This document shows positions 53,240-62,976 of a stretch of 64,000 bases of DNA, in pieces (position 1 is the first letter of the stretch; every line of letters begins with the position of its first letter). The notes beneath the pieces are model-generated. The model did not search any database. It was not told where the DNA came from and saw only the letters and a program-made list of their open reading frames with translations. A program made the translations under genes and the position numbers. The stretch comes from Spirochaetota bacterium (GTDB lineage Bacteria > Spirochaetota > UBA4802 > UBA5550). Location of the stretch: NCBI GenBank assembly GCA_016928865.1, contig JAFGJX010000004.1, forward strand, positions 1-64,000. The letters run 5' to 3'.

Positions 53240-54801
53240 TTGAGCATTCCGTACAGATACCGAATGAGCGTATCGTCATCCTGGATTTTGGTTCGCAGTA
53301 TACCCAGCTGATCGCCCGTCGAATCAGGGAGCTGCAGATATACGCGGAGATCGTGCCGTACTACTATCCTTTTGCGGAGATCATCAAGGAGCGGCCCGCC
53401 GCGGTCATTCTGTCGGGCGGTCCGTCATCCACGTATGACAAAAATGCGCCGAAGGCCGCGCCTGAAATTTTTGATCTGAACATACCGATCCTGGGTATCT
53501 GCTACGGACTCTACCAGGTGGTGGAAGCCTTCCGGGGAAAAACGGAATCCGCGAGTTCAAAGGAATACGGACGGGCCATCATCAATCTGCAGGGCCGGTC
53601 CCCGCTTTTCGCGGGCCTGTCTGATCGCGAGCAGGTCTGGATGAGCCACGGCGACAAGGTGGTGGCCGTGCCGCCGGGCTTTTCGGTAATCGCCTCGTCT
53701 GAAAACGCTGAGATAGCGGCTATTGAGGACCGGGAGCGGAAGATCTACGGAGTACAGTTCCATCCCGAAGTATATCATACCGTAAACGGTAAGAAGGTCC
53801 TCCACAATTTTTTATTCGAAATCTGCCGACTCAGGCCGTCATGGAACATGACATCGTTCATCGAGTCGTCGGTTGAATCGATCAGGAAGGAAGTCGGTGA
53901 TGGCACCGTCCTCCTCGGCCTGTCGGGGGGTGTAGATTCGTCGGTCACGGCCGTGCTTCTGGAAAAAGCGATCGGCGACCGCTGCTACTGCGTGTTCGTG
54001 AACAATGGCGTGCTGAGGAAGGACGAGCATATCCAGGTTGTCGAGCGCTTCAAAAAAAACATGAATCTGAACCTCATCTATGCCGACGCATCGGCGCGTT
54101 TTTTAAAAAGGCTCAGGGGCGTGGATGATCCAGAAAAAAAACGTGCCATCATTGGAAGGGAGTTTATCAGGGTGTTCATGGACGAGGCGAAAAGAATCGG
54201 CAGGTTCGATTTCCTCGCGCAGGGGACCCTCTATCCTGACGTTATTGAATCGGTATCCACGCGGGGACCTTCTGACACGATCAAGAGTCACCATAACAGG
54301 GTGCCCGAGGTGCTCAAGCTGATCAAGTCGGGGAAGGTAATTGAGCCGTTGAAGGAGCTGTTCAAGGATGAGGTGCGGGAGCTCGGCAGGGTCCTCGGAA
54401 TGAGCGAGGAGCTTATCAACAGACAGCCTTTTCCAGGTCCGGGGCTGGCGATCCGCATCATCGGCGAGGTGACCCCGGAACGGATCCGCATCCTTCAGGA
54501 GGCTGACGATATTGTGGTCAGGGAAATTAAGGAGGCGGGCCTGTACAATGATCTCTGGCAGATTTTTGCGGTGTACCTGCCGGTAAAATCGGTCGGCGTC
54601 ATGGGAGACAGTCGAACCTATGAAAATGTCATCGCTATCCGCGGGGTAACATCGGTTGATGCGATGACCGCAGACTGGGCATATCTTCCGGAAGGTCTGC
54701 TCCGTAAAATTTCGAACCGGATTATTAATGAAATCAAGGGTATCAACCGGGTGGTATACGATATTTCCTCGAAGCCTCCCAGTACCATCGAGTGGGAATA
54801 A
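53236..54801 (+). CDS. guaA: GMP synthase (glutamine-hydrolysing)
   Basis: Converts XMP to GMP with glutamine nitrogen. The 521-residue product has a class I glutaminase domain with LGICYGLY (Cys near residue 85) and VQFHPEVYH (His and Glu near 172), then the PP-loop ATPase [15 protein letters not shown] near 230 and the C-terminal dimer domain ending [10 protein letters not shown]. Start ATG 53236 overlaps the purE stop (ATGA), with AGAGG upstream. A longer open frame reaching 52849 is an artefact of reading across purE. Confidence 0.96.
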   Translation: MIEHSVQIPNERIVILDFGSQYTQLIARRIRELQIYAEIVPYYYPFAEIIKERPAAVILSGGPSSTYDKNAPKAAPEIFDLNIPILGICYGLYQVVEAFRGKTESASSKEYGRAIINLQGRSPLFAGLSDREQVWMSHGDKVVAVPPGFSVIASSENAEIAAIEDRERKIYGVQFHPEVYHTVNGKKVLHNFLFEICRLRPSWNMTSFIESSVESIRKEVGDGTVLLGLSGGVDSSVTAVLLEKAIGDRCYCVFVNNGVLRKDEHIQVVERFKKNMNLNLIYADASARFLKRLRGVDDPEKKRAIIGREFIRVFMDEAKRIGRFDFLAQGTLYPDVIESVSTRGPSDTIKSHHNRVPEVLKLIKSGKVIEPLKELFKDEVRELGRVLGMSEELINRQPFPGPGLAIRIIGEVTPERIRILQEADDIVVREIKEAGLYNDLWQIFAVYLPVKSVGVMGDSRTYENVIAIRGVTSVDAMTADWAYLPEGLLRKISNRIINEIKGINRVVYDISSKPPSTIEWE

Positions 54802-54803
54802 GT

Positions 54804-55196
54804 TCAGACTGAACGCTCGAGTTGATGGCGCTTGAGGGCCGTATGTATAGTCCAGTCAAGATCGATGCCGCTGACCGGCTTCAATAGATAGCCATAGTAA
54901 TGGCTGGCTCCCTTTGCCCGCTGAATCACTTCATGGTCGGTATTTGCGGTTAGATAGACAATCGGTATCTTTTTATTTTTATTAATGAGCGTTGCCGCCT
55001 CAATGCCGTCAATCTGTCCTGACAGGGTTATGTCCATAATGATGAGATCAGGATTCAGTTTTTCGATCTTACCGAGGGCCTCTTCCCCTGATTGAAGGAT
55101 ATCGCTTACCAGGTATCCCAGGTTTTCTAGCATTTTTTTAATAGAAAGGGCCGTTATCTGCTCGTCTTCAATGATTAATATTCGTGCATGTTCCAT
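54804..55196 (-). CDS. Single-domain response regulator
   Basis: A 130-residue CheY-like receiver without output domain. Acidic residues are at IIEDEQ (E10, D11), the phospho-accepting Asp is D55 in LIIMDITLSG, and Thr/Lys are at YLTANTDHE and LLKPVSG. The DGIEAATLI helix after D55 is the form found in receivers that pair with PAS-type kinases. No histidine kinase gene lies nearby, so the partner is elsewhere. AGGATA lies before the ATG. Converges on guaA. Confidence 0.9.
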   Translation of the reverse strand: MEHARILIIEDEQITALSIKKMLENLGYLVSDILQSGEEALGKIEKLNPDLIIMDITLSGQIDGIEAATLINKNKKIPIVYLTANTDHEVIQRAKGASHYYGYLLKPVSGIDLDWTIHTALKRHQLERSV

Positions 55197-55355
55197 GATT
55201 ATCCTGAATATTCATTTATAAATATACAGTTAATCCCGTAATGTTCCTGTATATATCATTAATATAGTGATGATATATTGCATAAAATGACAAAAAATTT
55301 TCAATTAAAAAATTAATATTTTTGGCGGACAGCATCGTCTACACCACAATTCGCA

Positions 55356-56297
55356 TCACTCACTATAGTCGGCAAACAGGTCAAGCGCGGTACATTTATC
55401 CTTTTCAATCTGTTCCACAAGCTCTGACCCTGATTCAAATTTGATTTCACCGCGAATATGAGAATGGAATTCAACGGTCAATACTGAGTCATAAATGGCC
55501 TCATTGAAATCAAATATGTGCACCTCAATTGAATGTGAATCTTCGGCAAATGTGGGGTTGGTGCCAATATTGAGCATTCCCTTTTTCCGAGTGCCGTCCT
55601 GGAAGATAACCTGAACCGCGTATACTCCGTCTCCCGGGAGTATCTTGTCCTGATGGATCGGGCGTATATTGGCAGTGGGGAACCCGAGGGTCCTTCCCCG
55701 GCCCTTTCCCCTGACAACCGTGCCGGAAAGGGTGTATCGCCAGCCAAGTAGCGTGTTGGCCTTGCTGATGTTGCCACTTTCAATTTCGCTCCGTATCCAG
55801 GTTGAGGATATCGCGTGGTGGAACCGGTCTTCCTCTTCGATTCTGGTAATTTCCACACCGCTTGATGCGGCGAGCTCTGTCAGAAAATCGAAATTGCCTT
55901 CCCGATTCTTTCCGAAGGCGTGGTCATAGCCGATGACGAGATACTTCGCATCCAGCTTGCCGATCAGGATTTCGTTGTAGAAATCAATGGCATGCATCTG
56001 TGCCATCTGCGGGGTAAAGTGGAGCAGAATTATGTTCGGGACACCGAAATTATAGATTTCATTCACTTTCTCATCCGTGGAGGTGATAATCTTTATCGGC
56101 AGTTCCGGGTTCAATATTTTCCGGGGGTGGTTTGAGAAGGTTATAACCACGGGATCTCCAGAAACGGCAGAGGCTTTTTTGATGAGCGCCGACAGGATCT
56201 TGCGATGGCCCAGATGTACACCGTCGAAATTTCCGATCGTGACCACCGGATTTACAAACAGGTCCTTGTGCTCCGGTATGTGGTGGTATATTTTCAT
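55356..56297 (-). CDS. ribF: Bifunctional riboflavin kinase/FAD synthetase
   Basis: Makes FMN and then FAD from riboflavin and ATP. The 313-residue product has the N-terminal nucleotidyltransferase with GNFDGVHLGHRKIL (residues 23-36) and the HxGH-like site, and the C-terminal kinase with VVRGKGRGRTLGFPTANI near residue 195. Usual length. It lies 21 nt downstream of the aroC-like gene in the same direction. The flavin supply fits the many flavoproteins of the window. Confidence 0.95.
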   Translation of the reverse strand: MKIYHHIPEHKDLFVNPVVTIGNFDGVHLGHRKILSALIKKASAVSGDPVVITFSNHPRKILNPELPIKIITSTDEKVNEIYNFGVPNIILLHFTPQMAQMHAIDFYNEILIGKLDAKYLVIGYDHAFGKNREGNFDFLTELAASSGVEITRIEEEDRFHHAISSTWIRSEIESGNISKANTLLGWRYTLSGTVVRGKGRGRTLGFPTANIRPIHQDKILPGDGVYAVQVIFQDGTRKKGMLNIGTNPTFAEDSHSIEVHIFDFNEAIYDSVLTVEFHSHIRGEIKFESGSELVEQIEKDKCTALDLFADYSE

Positions 56298-56318
56298 GCT
56301 GATCCCGGGTTAGTCGGT

Positions 56319-57662
56319 TTACAGTGTGTATTTTTTTCTCATCTCCTGGTGTGCGGCATTTATTATATACTGGTCAAGGATCACCATGGCAGTGAAGGCC
56401 TCGGCGACCGGCCATACGCGGGACACGATAGTCGGATCGCGCCGGGTGACCGCCGCGAGCTGGGCATCCTTCATCGAAACCTTATCGATGGTCTTTTGCG
56501 GTTTTGCTATGGTCGGTGTCGGCTTGATGGCGAGCCGCACCACGATGTCCTGGGCTGTTGAGAGGCCCCCGGTTATCCCGCCGCTGTTATTTCCCGAAAA
56601 TGCAACAGCACCGTCTTTAATCGACATCTGGTCATTACACTGGCTCCCTGTCATGTCTTTAACCCTGAGCCCCGCGCCGATCTCGACGGATTTCACCGTA
56701 CCGATGCTCATCATCCGTCCCAGCTCGCCGTCGAGCTTGCTGAAGACCGGCTCGCCGATGCCCGCCGGCACTCCGCGCGCTACAACCTCGACAATGCCGC
56801 CGCTTGAATCGCCGCTGTCCCGGATCGCGAGTATCTTTTCATACATGGCCTTTGCGCTTTCGAGGTGCGGGCAGTTCAGGACCGGATGCAGCCCGTTTTC
56901 GGCGAGCCGCGCGGTCTCCTGCTCGGAGAGAGGGGCGCGCTTGATGTCGGGCACCATCTTCTCTATCTCGGCGAGGACGGCGATCTTCTCCACAAAGCGC
57001 ATGCCCGGCCGGATTCTGCCTTCGCGGTACACGAGGTTGTAGATCGGGTCCATGTCGCGCCGGATCTCCTTGAATGACCGCACGCGGTCACGAATGATAT
57101 CGTATTCCATATCCTCCATGGGGATGCCCGCCGCTTCGCGCACGAAGGAGAAAATTTCGATGCCGTGGTCGGAAAGGATCTTTTTCGCTATCGCCCCGGC
57201 AGCGACGATCGTGGAGGTGTACCGGCCGCTGAATATGCCCGCGCCAATCGAGTCGTCCCAGACCCCGTACTTCTGGTATGACGCGTACGATGCGTGACCG
57301 GGCCGCGGTGTACGGTTGGTGACGCGGTATTGCTCGATATGCTCAAAATGACGGTCAAGGTTGGGAATTAATATCGTGAGCGGGGTCCCGTTGGTATATC
57401 CCTCGTTTGCGAATCCGGTCATTGTATCGGCGGCGTTGACGCCGGTGTAGATAACCGGGATGTCGGGCTCGCGCCGCGGCGAGGAAAGCTCGCCCTGGCC
57501 GGGTTTTCTCTGGAGGAGATCGAAATATATCTCCTCTTCATTCAGATGTATTCCCGCAGGAACGCCCTGGAGGTGTGATACCAGCCCTTCCTGGTATGAG
57601 CCGCCCGCGACGGTTACCTGGAAAAATGTACCATATGTGCATCCTATCATCTCTGTTACCAT
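56319..57662 (-). CDS. Divergent chorismate synthase homologue
   Basis: A 447-residue AroC homologue; usual length is 350-400. It keeps GVPAGIHLNEEEIY and RKPGQGELSSPRREPDIP, RPGHASY (His kept), VAAGAIAKKIL, FSGNNSGGITGGLSTAQDI then PTPTIAKPQKT, and RRDPTIVSRVWPVAEAF. The active-site GESHG, with its catalytic His, reads GGSYQ here, and the RDYRGGGRSSARET segment is replaced by WDDSIGAGIFSGRYTST. FMN and EPSP binding may therefore differ, and the product may not be chorismate. No other aro gene lies near. Either a fast-evolving AroC or a paralogue with a new task. Confidence 0.75.
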   Translation of the reverse strand: MVTEMIGCTYGTFFQVTVAGGSYQEGLVSHLQGVPAGIHLNEEEIYFDLLQRKPGQGELSSPRREPDIPVIYTGVNAADTMTGFANEGYTNGTPLTILIPNLDRHFEHIEQYRVTNRTPRPGHASYASYQKYGVWDDSIGAGIFSGRYTSTIVAAGAIAKKILSDHGIEIFSFVREAAGIPMEDMEYDIIRDRVRSFKEIRRDMDPIYNLVYREGRIRPGMRFVEKIAVLAEIEKMVPDIKRAPLSEQETARLAENGLHPVLNCPHLESAKAMYEKILAIRDSGDSSGGIVEVVARGVPAGIGEPVFSKLDGELGRMMSIGTVKSVEIGAGLRVKDMTGSQCNDQMSIKDGAVAFSGNNSGGITGGLSTAQDIVVRLAIKPTPTIAKPQKTIDKVSMKDAQLAAVTRRDPTIVSRVWPVAEAFTAMVILDQYIINAAHQEMRKKYTL

Positions 57663-57723
57663 TCTCTATTATCGATAGATTATGTCGGCAAAGAAGCTTC
57701 TCACAGGCCGAACGTTTCACAGA

Positions 57724-57752
57724 CAGATACGGGTTAGGGATATCCGTGTCAA
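57724..57752 (-). promoter_or_regulatory. Possible promoter of the aroC-like/ribF transcript
   Basis: Minus-strand TTGACA (57752-57747), 17-nt spacer, TATCTG (57729-57724), 62 nt before the aroC-like start. The -10 box is weak. Confidence 0.4.
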
Positions 57753-57805
57753 GTTTTTAATGGAAGATTTGGTCTGATACGTGCCATATCGAGTTTATGT
57801 CAGAT

Positions 57806-58624
57806 TCATGATGATCGGTTCTTCATCGAAAAATATAGTTTCTTTATCAGAGGATACGTTGATGGACGGGAAATCATTTTTATAAAGATTGATTGAAATT
57901 TACCAAAAATACCGGGTGTTACCCGCGCAGCACCCCTGAACATGGCATTGATGCCAATTCCCGCGCAGGTTTCAGGTGAAAGAAGGGTTCGGCGTATCAG
58001 CGCAGGAATGTATACGCTGTTGGCTTTGAAAAAATTGGTTTTAATACCGCCGGGCGTGAGACAGGTCACGGTGACGTTGCTGCCCTTCCATTCGCAATGA
58101 AGCGCTTCGGAGAGCGAGAGAATGTATCGCTTCGTCGGGCCATAGGTAAGTGAGGCTGGATCCGGGAACTCCGCGGCGATTGATGATACGGTAAGGATAT
58201 GGCCGCGACGTCGTTCGATCATACTCCTGCCGAACAGGAAACAGAGTTTTGTCACCGCCATGACATGGAGATTGATCACGTTTTCTATCGTACCGAGATC
58301 GCGCATTTCACGATCGATGGTGGGGAATATGCCGGCGCAGTTCACCAGTATGCCGACCGGTATCCGGTTCTTTTCGCAGAAGGAGAATATCTTTTCCGCA
58401 GCATCGGGCCTGAAGAGATCCATTTCTAGGATCATGACGGCCGGCGCGGAGTCTGATGATTCAATATCGTTTTTGACCCGTTCAAGCTCTTTCCTGTTTT
58501 CGCTGACTATGATCAGGTCATGACCCCGCAGGGCAATGTTTTTCGCCATGGCTTCACCGAGCCCGGAGGAGGCCCCGGTAATGAGCGCTGTTTCTTTCTT
58601 CGCTGCTTCGATATTTCCGATCAC
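57806..58624 (-). CDS. Short-chain dehydrogenase (SDR)
   Basis: A 272-residue NAD(P)-dependent reductase of the classical type. Seen: GASSGLGEAMAKNIALRG (residues 18-35, cofactor loop), NCAGIFP near 98, SSIAAEFPDPASLTYGPTKRYIL near 147 (catalytic Ser, Tyr and Lys). A hydrophobic C-terminal end FIKMISRPSTYPLIKKLYF may contact the membrane. Substrate is unknown; relatives act on sterol-, fatty acyl- or sugar-type molecules. It follows ispD by 11 nt. Confidence 0.85.
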   Translation of the reverse strand: MIGNIEAAKKETALITGASSGLGEAMAKNIALRGHDLIIVSENRKELERVKNDIESSDSAPAVMILEMDLFRPDAAEKIFSFCEKNRIPVGILVNCAGIFPTIDREMRDLGTIENVINLHVMAVTKLCFLFGRSMIERRRGHILTVSSIAAEFPDPASLTYGPTKRYILSLSEALHCEWKGSNVTVTCLTPGGIKTNFFKANSVYIPALIRRTLLSPETCAGIGINAMFRGAARVTPGIFGKFQSIFIKMISRPSTYPLIKKLYFSMKNRSS

Positions 58625-58635
58625 GATAATCCTCG

Positions 58636-59334
58636 CTATTCCTCTGTCTTCAGTTCATCCGCAATGCTGCACGCGATCTGATAATCCAGGTCTGTGGTGA
58701 TCTTGAAATTTGAGTGGTCTCCTTCAATTACTTTGACGTTGAAACCAGCCTCCAAAGCCAGCGACACGTCATCGGTGACCGAAAGGGAGTTTCTCCTGGA
58801 GGCATTATGAGCCCTGCTGATGATGGAGAACTGAAACGCCTGGGGCGTCTGGGCGCAAAACAGGGTCTCGCGGGGTGGAATGGAACGGACAAAGCCGTCC
58901 CTGATCTCCGCGATCGTGTCGTGCACCGGGACGTAGACCGCGGCCGCGCCGTGACGGTCCGCTTCATCGATGCATTGCAGCAGTAAATCCGGACGGAGAA
59001 ACGGCCGCGCCACATCATGAAAGACGAGGATATCATCATCGGCAAACGGGAGTGCGGTAAGGGAGCGATAGGCCGATTCCTGCCTCGTCTCACCGCCGGG
59101 GACGCATTTGACGATTTTACGTATACCGCGCGCGGCGGCAATTTTTTCGGCTTCAGGGATATACTCTTCGGGCACGACGGCCAGAATATGGTCTACGGCG
59201 TCGAGTGATTCACACAGATCCAATGACCAGGCGATTACCGGCTTTCCTCCCAGGGGAAGAAATTGCTTCGGCGTTCGAGGGTCAAGGCGAAGTCCCCTTC
59301 CCCCGGCGAGAAGTATGGCGCAAGCGTGTTTCAT
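58636..59334 (-). CDS. ispD: 2-C-methyl-D-erythritol 4-phosphate cytidylyltransferase
   Basis: Third step of the MEP isoprenoid pathway, joining CTP and MEP. The 232-residue product opens ILLAGGRGLRLDPRTPKQFLPLGGKP (split: ILLAGGRGLRLD then PKQFLPLGGKP), the CTP loop, with FHDVARPFLRPDLL near residue 104, DTIAEI near 138 and SVTDDVSLALEAGFNVKVIEGD near 185. It is 15 nt from the CysN-like gene in the same direction. IspF is not in the window. Confidence 0.93.
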   Translation of the reverse strand: MKHACAILLAGGRGLRLDPRTPKQFLPLGGKPVIAWSLDLCESLDAVDHILAVVPEEYIPEAEKIAAARGIRKIVKCVPGGETRQESAYRSLTALPFADDDILVFHDVARPFLRPDLLLQCIDEADRHGAAAVYVPVHDTIAEIRDGFVRSIPPRETLFCAQTPQAFQFSIISRAHNASRRNSLSVTDDVSLALEAGFNVKVIEGDHSNFKITTDLDYQIACSIADELKTEE

Positions 59335-59349
59335 GGCTTCAAGCAGGGA

Positions 59350-61170
59350 TCATGGTCTGAATATGATCTGCTTCTCCTGCAAAATTTCTTTGATCATATT
59401 TACCGTGTTGTCGGTATTCTCTATGGCCGCGATATACTGGTCGCATACCAGATCGGTGGACATATCTTCACCGATCCAGATTGTTTCAATCCTGTCAGGG
59501 CTCACGATGGTCTTGATCAGGTCAAGGTCAGCCTGGCGGAGTTCGATGGCCGTCACGATGAGAATAATGCCGGCCTCCATCATGATGTGGGCAATTTCAG
59601 CGAGGCGCCTGATATGCTCGGTATTTTCATTCTCGAGTATGGACCTGCCCTTGATGTCTGCGTCGACACCGTAGAGGACATTGCCGATTCCGAGAAAATA
59701 GACGATTTTCCCATCGTCGAATAGCTTCTTTTCCAGTGCCCGGGCGATTGTTTTTTTTCCCGTGTCCTTTCCGCCTGTGATAAGCACGAGCGCGGAGCGC
59801 TGGCTGTAACGTTCAGCCCGATGTTCCTCCGGGATGCCGCTTTTTTCCCACTTGTAGTTTCTGAGGTATACGTTGTCGCGTATATGCGACCGGGTGTCGT
59901 CGAGGTCCTGGTAAATTATCCCGCCACCTGAAATTTCGTAGTCGTCGATAATGACGAAACGGCTGGTCAGGGGATTCTCCGCCGCAATATCAAAGGAGAT
60001 GGGGACGGGAAGGCGGAGCACGCATTCGGCGACATCGTGCCGGTCGACGGCATCCTTTGAGTCGACCCAGAGCAGGGTGTCCGCATTCAGGACCCGGGAG
60101 ATGCGCTCGATACGCACGGGAACCTTTGCGCTGCCGATCTTGAGAAAGTAGTCCTTATTCATGGTCATTTGTTTTTTGCCCAGCCAGAAGATACCCGCAT
60201 TGATACGCGACGTGATGCGCGGCTTTTGCTCCGATGCCTTTACCGCCATCTCGCCGCGGGTCACGTAGATCTGCTCGGTGAGGGTAAAGCCTGCCGTGCA
60301 GGGCGCGGAGAGTTCCGTTTTCGGCCGCGCATTGAAGACCTCGATGCTTTTAACCACCGCCTTTTTCCCTGATGGGAAAAAAAGTATATCGTCGCCGGCG
60401 GAAATTGATCCTGACAGAATGGTTCCCGCGATAATTCTCCTGTTGTCGCCGAAGCGGGTGAACTTGTACACGTCCTGGACGGGCATGCGGAAGGGCTTGT
60501 CTTCAATCTCGTTGGCTGACTGGAAGTTTTCCAGGGCGTCAAGCACCGTCGCGCCGGTATACCAGGGGATCGTCTGGTTTCCCCGGGTGATATTGACTCC
60601 CAGCGTGCCGCTCACCGGAATAAAGCATGACGGCAGCACCTTTATCTGGTCCAGAAACGCGCGGTATTCCCGTTCGATATCAGAGAATATTTTCTCGCTA
60701 TAATTGACAAGGTCCATCTTGTTGACCAGCACGGCGATCTGCCTGATGCCGAGCATCGAGAGCATGTAGCCGTGCCGCCGGGAGTTCTCGCGCACCCCCT
60801 CGCTTGCGTCGATTACCAGAAGAGCCGCCTCGGCGTGGGCCGCTCCGGTTATCATGTTTTTAAGAAATTCGATGTGGCCGGGAGCGTCGATGATGATGTA
60901 ATCCCGCTGTTCCGTATTAAAAAACACCCTGGCGGAATCGATGGTGATACCCTGCGCCTGCTCGTCCTTCAGCGCATCGATGAGAAAGGCGTATTCAAAG
61001 GGTTTCGAGGTGCGCTCGCAGTTTTCCCTCACCTGGTCGAGCTTGCCCTCAGGAAGAGAGCCGGTGTCGGCGAGGAGCCGCCCGATAACGGTGCTCTTGC
61101 CGTGGTCCACATGGCCCACGATCACGATGTTCATTTTTTCCCTGTGCCGAGTGCCGGTACGCATGCTCAT
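59350..61170 (-). CDS. cysN: Sulfate adenylyltransferase large subunit with degenerate APS-kinase tail
   Basis: GTPase subunit that drives sulfate activation with CysD. The 606-residue product has GTPase motifs GHVDHGKST (19-27), DAPGHIEF (95-102) and NKMD (150-153), two beta-barrel domains (about 230-430) and a C-terminal APS-kinase-like tail (about 455-606). In the tail the P-loop reads GGKDTGKKT where APS kinase has GLSGSGKST, the DGDNVR motif reads GIGNVLYGVD, and FISPY reads VTAIEL, so kinase activity is doubtful. An ATG two codons in is a possible start. A separate intact cysC follows, which supports loss in this tail. Confidence 0.9.
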   Translation of the reverse strand: MSMRTGTRHREKMNIVIVGHVDHGKSTVIGRLLADTGSLPEGKLDQVRENCERTSKPFEYAFLIDALKDEQAQGITIDSARVFFNTEQRDYIIIDAPGHIEFLKNMITGAAHAEAALLVIDASEGVRENSRRHGYMLSMLGIRQIAVLVNKMDLVNYSEKIFSDIEREYRAFLDQIKVLPSCFIPVSGTLGVNITRGNQTIPWYTGATVLDALENFQSANEIEDKPFRMPVQDVYKFTRFGDNRRIIAGTILSGSISAGDDILFFPSGKKAVVKSIEVFNARPKTELSAPCTAGFTLTEQIYVTRGEMAVKASEQKPRITSRINAGIFWLGKKQMTMNKDYFLKIGSAKVPVRIERISRVLNADTLLWVDSKDAVDRHDVAECVLRLPVPISFDIAAENPLTSRFVIIDDYEISGGGIIYQDLDDTRSHIRDNVYLRNYKWEKSGIPEEHRAERYSQRSALVLITGGKDTGKKTIARALEKKLFDDGKIVYFLGIGNVLYGVDADIKGRSILENENTEHIRRLAEIAHIMMEAGIILIVTAIELRQADLDLIKTIVSPDRIETIWIGEDMSTDLVCDQYIAAIENTDNTVNMIKEILQEKQIIFRP

Positions 61171-61181
61171 TGTCCTTTTTC

Positions 61182-62063
61182 CTACATGTATCCTTCGCGG
61201 CGGAGGGTTTCTAGGCCCCCGCCATCGTCCTTGTCCTGCGCCCGCCCCGAACGTTCCGCGATATTCCTAAGACGGCCGCTCTTCAACTCTTCAATGATTT
61301 CCGCGACGGTGCGGGATTCGGATTCGATCGGGTTCGTGCAGGGCCAGCAGCCGAGCGAGCGATAGCGTTTCCCGTCACCGTGATTGTAATACAGGGATAC
61401 GGTGGGAATCTTTTCCCGCTCGATGTATTCCCATATGTTGAGCTCGGTCCAGTCCAGGAGGGGATGTATCCGGAGGTGGGTCCCGGGAGCGAAGTCTGTC
61501 TTGAACTGGTTCCAGAATTCTGGCGGCTGATCGCCGACATCCCATTCGCTGTAGGTATCGCGTGGTGAAAAGTAACGCTCTTTGGAACGGGATCCTTCTT
61601 CATCCGCGCGGGCGCCCACGATGACGCCGGTATACGGCTCAATGTTGCTGTCCACCTCGTAGCGGTCTGTGCGGTGGCTGTATCGCATACGTTTCCACGA
61701 GCCGTTAAGGGTGTTGATAAGGGCTTTGGTCTTCAGGTTTTTGCAGCAGGTGATGCGGTCCACCGCGCCGTCCGGAAATGTCTGCTTATTTTCAAGCGCT
61801 TCCTCGTTTTTACCCACGATCATCATGAGCTTCCATTCACGGGTCAGACGGTCGCGATATTCGATCATTTCGGGGATTTTAAAATTCGTATCAATGTGGA
61901 CGAGCGGAAAGGGAACATGGCCGAAAAATGCCTTGCGGGTAAGCCAGAGCAGCACGGTCGAGTCCTTGCCGATCGACCAGAGCATGCAGAGGTTCTTAAA
62001 GCTCGCGTATGCCTCGCGCAGTATGTGCACGCTGATATTCTCAAGCCGGTCAAGGTGATCCAT
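61182..62063 (-). CDS. cysD: Sulfate adenylyltransferase small subunit
   Basis: ATP-sulfurylase subunit of the PP-loop type that makes APS from ATP and sulfate. The 293-residue product has [14 protein letters not shown] near residue 30 (PP-loop SGKDS variant), [16 protein letters not shown] near 57, [17 protein letters not shown] near 148 and [12 protein letters not shown] near 240. GAGGA lies before the ATG. With CysN and CysC it forms a complete sulfate activation cluster in one leftward operon. Confidence 0.96.
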   Translation of the reverse strand: MDHLDRLENISVHILREAYASFKNLCMLWSIGKDSTVLLWLTRKAFFGHVPFPLVHIDTNFKIPEMIEYRDRLTREWKLMMIVGKNEEALENKQTFPDGAVDRITCCKNLKTKALINTLNGSWKRMRYSHRTDRYEVDSNIEPYTGVIVGARADEEGSRSKERYFSPRDTYSEWDVGDQPPEFWNQFKTDFAPGTHLRIHPLLDWTELNIWEYIEREKIPTVSLYYNHGDGKRYRSLGCWPCTNPIESESRTVAEIIEELKSGRLRNIAERSGRAQDKDDGGGLETLRREGYM

Positions 62064-62085
62064 CGTGTCCTCTATTCAATAAATA

Positions 62086-62883
62086 TTACAGATATGATCG
62101 TATATATGACAGAACCGTCGCAGACGATTCCTCGATTGTGTTGCATCTGGTGTGAATCACAATCTCGGGCGATGCCGGTGGCTCATAGGGATCGTCGATT
62201 CCCGTGAAGGAGGTTATCTCCCCGGCCCGCGCTTTTTTATACAGACCCTTGACATCGCGACGCTCGCATTCTTCAAGGGGCGTATCGACAAAGACCTCGA
62301 TAAATTGTGAGCACAGCTTCCTGACAAAATTCCTCGATTCCGCGTAAGGTGAAACGAATGATGCTATCACGATGACCCCGTTTTTTTCAAGAACTGATGC
62401 CAGGTAGCCGACGCGTTTGATGTGTTCATTCCGCTCGCTTCTGCTGAATCCCGTATTGGGTAAAATTGACCGCACCATATCCCCGTCGAGACGGGCGACC
62501 GCGTATCCGGATTTTTCGAGCGCGGCGCCGACGCTTTCCGCTATGGTGCTTTTACCCGATCCAGATAGGCCGGTGAACCAGAGTACAAACGGTCTGGGCG
62601 GGCGACGGACTGCAATCCGGCGGTTCGTGAGCCGCAGGTACATGGCGTAGAGAATCGGCTTTATCAGCATCCCGAGCCCGCAAACAATGAGGGCAATTGA
62701 CGTGTAGCCGGATACTGAATAAATCAGGACGAATGTCACTGTCGCATCGAGTATGAGCCAGATTGCCGGATGAAGCATGGAACGAATGTTCTTCTTTTTT
62801 TTCACAATAATTTTCAGTAATATGTCAGTATAAGATTTTAACAAGTGATCGGCTTTCAGCTTGAACGGCAAAGAGACATGCAA
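62086..62883 (-). CDS. cysC: Membrane-anchored adenylylsulfate kinase (DUF2061-CysC)
   Basis: Phosphorylates APS to PAPS. The 265-residue product has an N-terminal region (about 33-90) with two membrane helices that resembles DUF2061, then the kinase with GLSGSGKST (G105-T113), RLDGDMVRSI (D133, D135), and ASFVSPYAESRN with S178 of the SPY motif, and GLYKKARAGEITSFTGIDDPYE near 215. All catalytic motifs are intact. The start is unsure: TTG at 62883 or GTG at 62805, both without Shine-Dalgarno. The anchor would put PAPS production at the membrane. Confidence 0.88.
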   Translation of the reverse strand: MHVSLPFKLKADHLLKSYTDILLKIIVKKKKNIRSMLHPAIWLILDATVTFVLIYSVSGYTSIALIVCGLGMLIKPILYAMYLRLTNRRIAVRRPPRPFVLWFTGLSGSGKSTIAESVGAALEKSGYAVARLDGDMVRSILPNTGFSRSERNEHIKRVGYLASVLEKNGVIVIASFVSPYAESRNFVRKLCSQFIEVFVDTPLEECERRDVKGLYKKARAGEITSFTGIDDPYEPPASPEIVIHTRCNTIEESSATVLSYIRSYL

Positions 62884-62976
62884 TGATCACGCAACCTGTT
62901 TCACTCTGTGGCTCTTTCATTTAAAGAGTTTATAAAAATGTCAAGAATATTTATTTTTGCGCGAAAACCGGAGCCG

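Noticed and set aside
56298-57805. FMN riboswitch controlling ribF.
   Set aside because: ribF follows the aroC-like gene by 21 nt, and the upstream region has no such conserved core.
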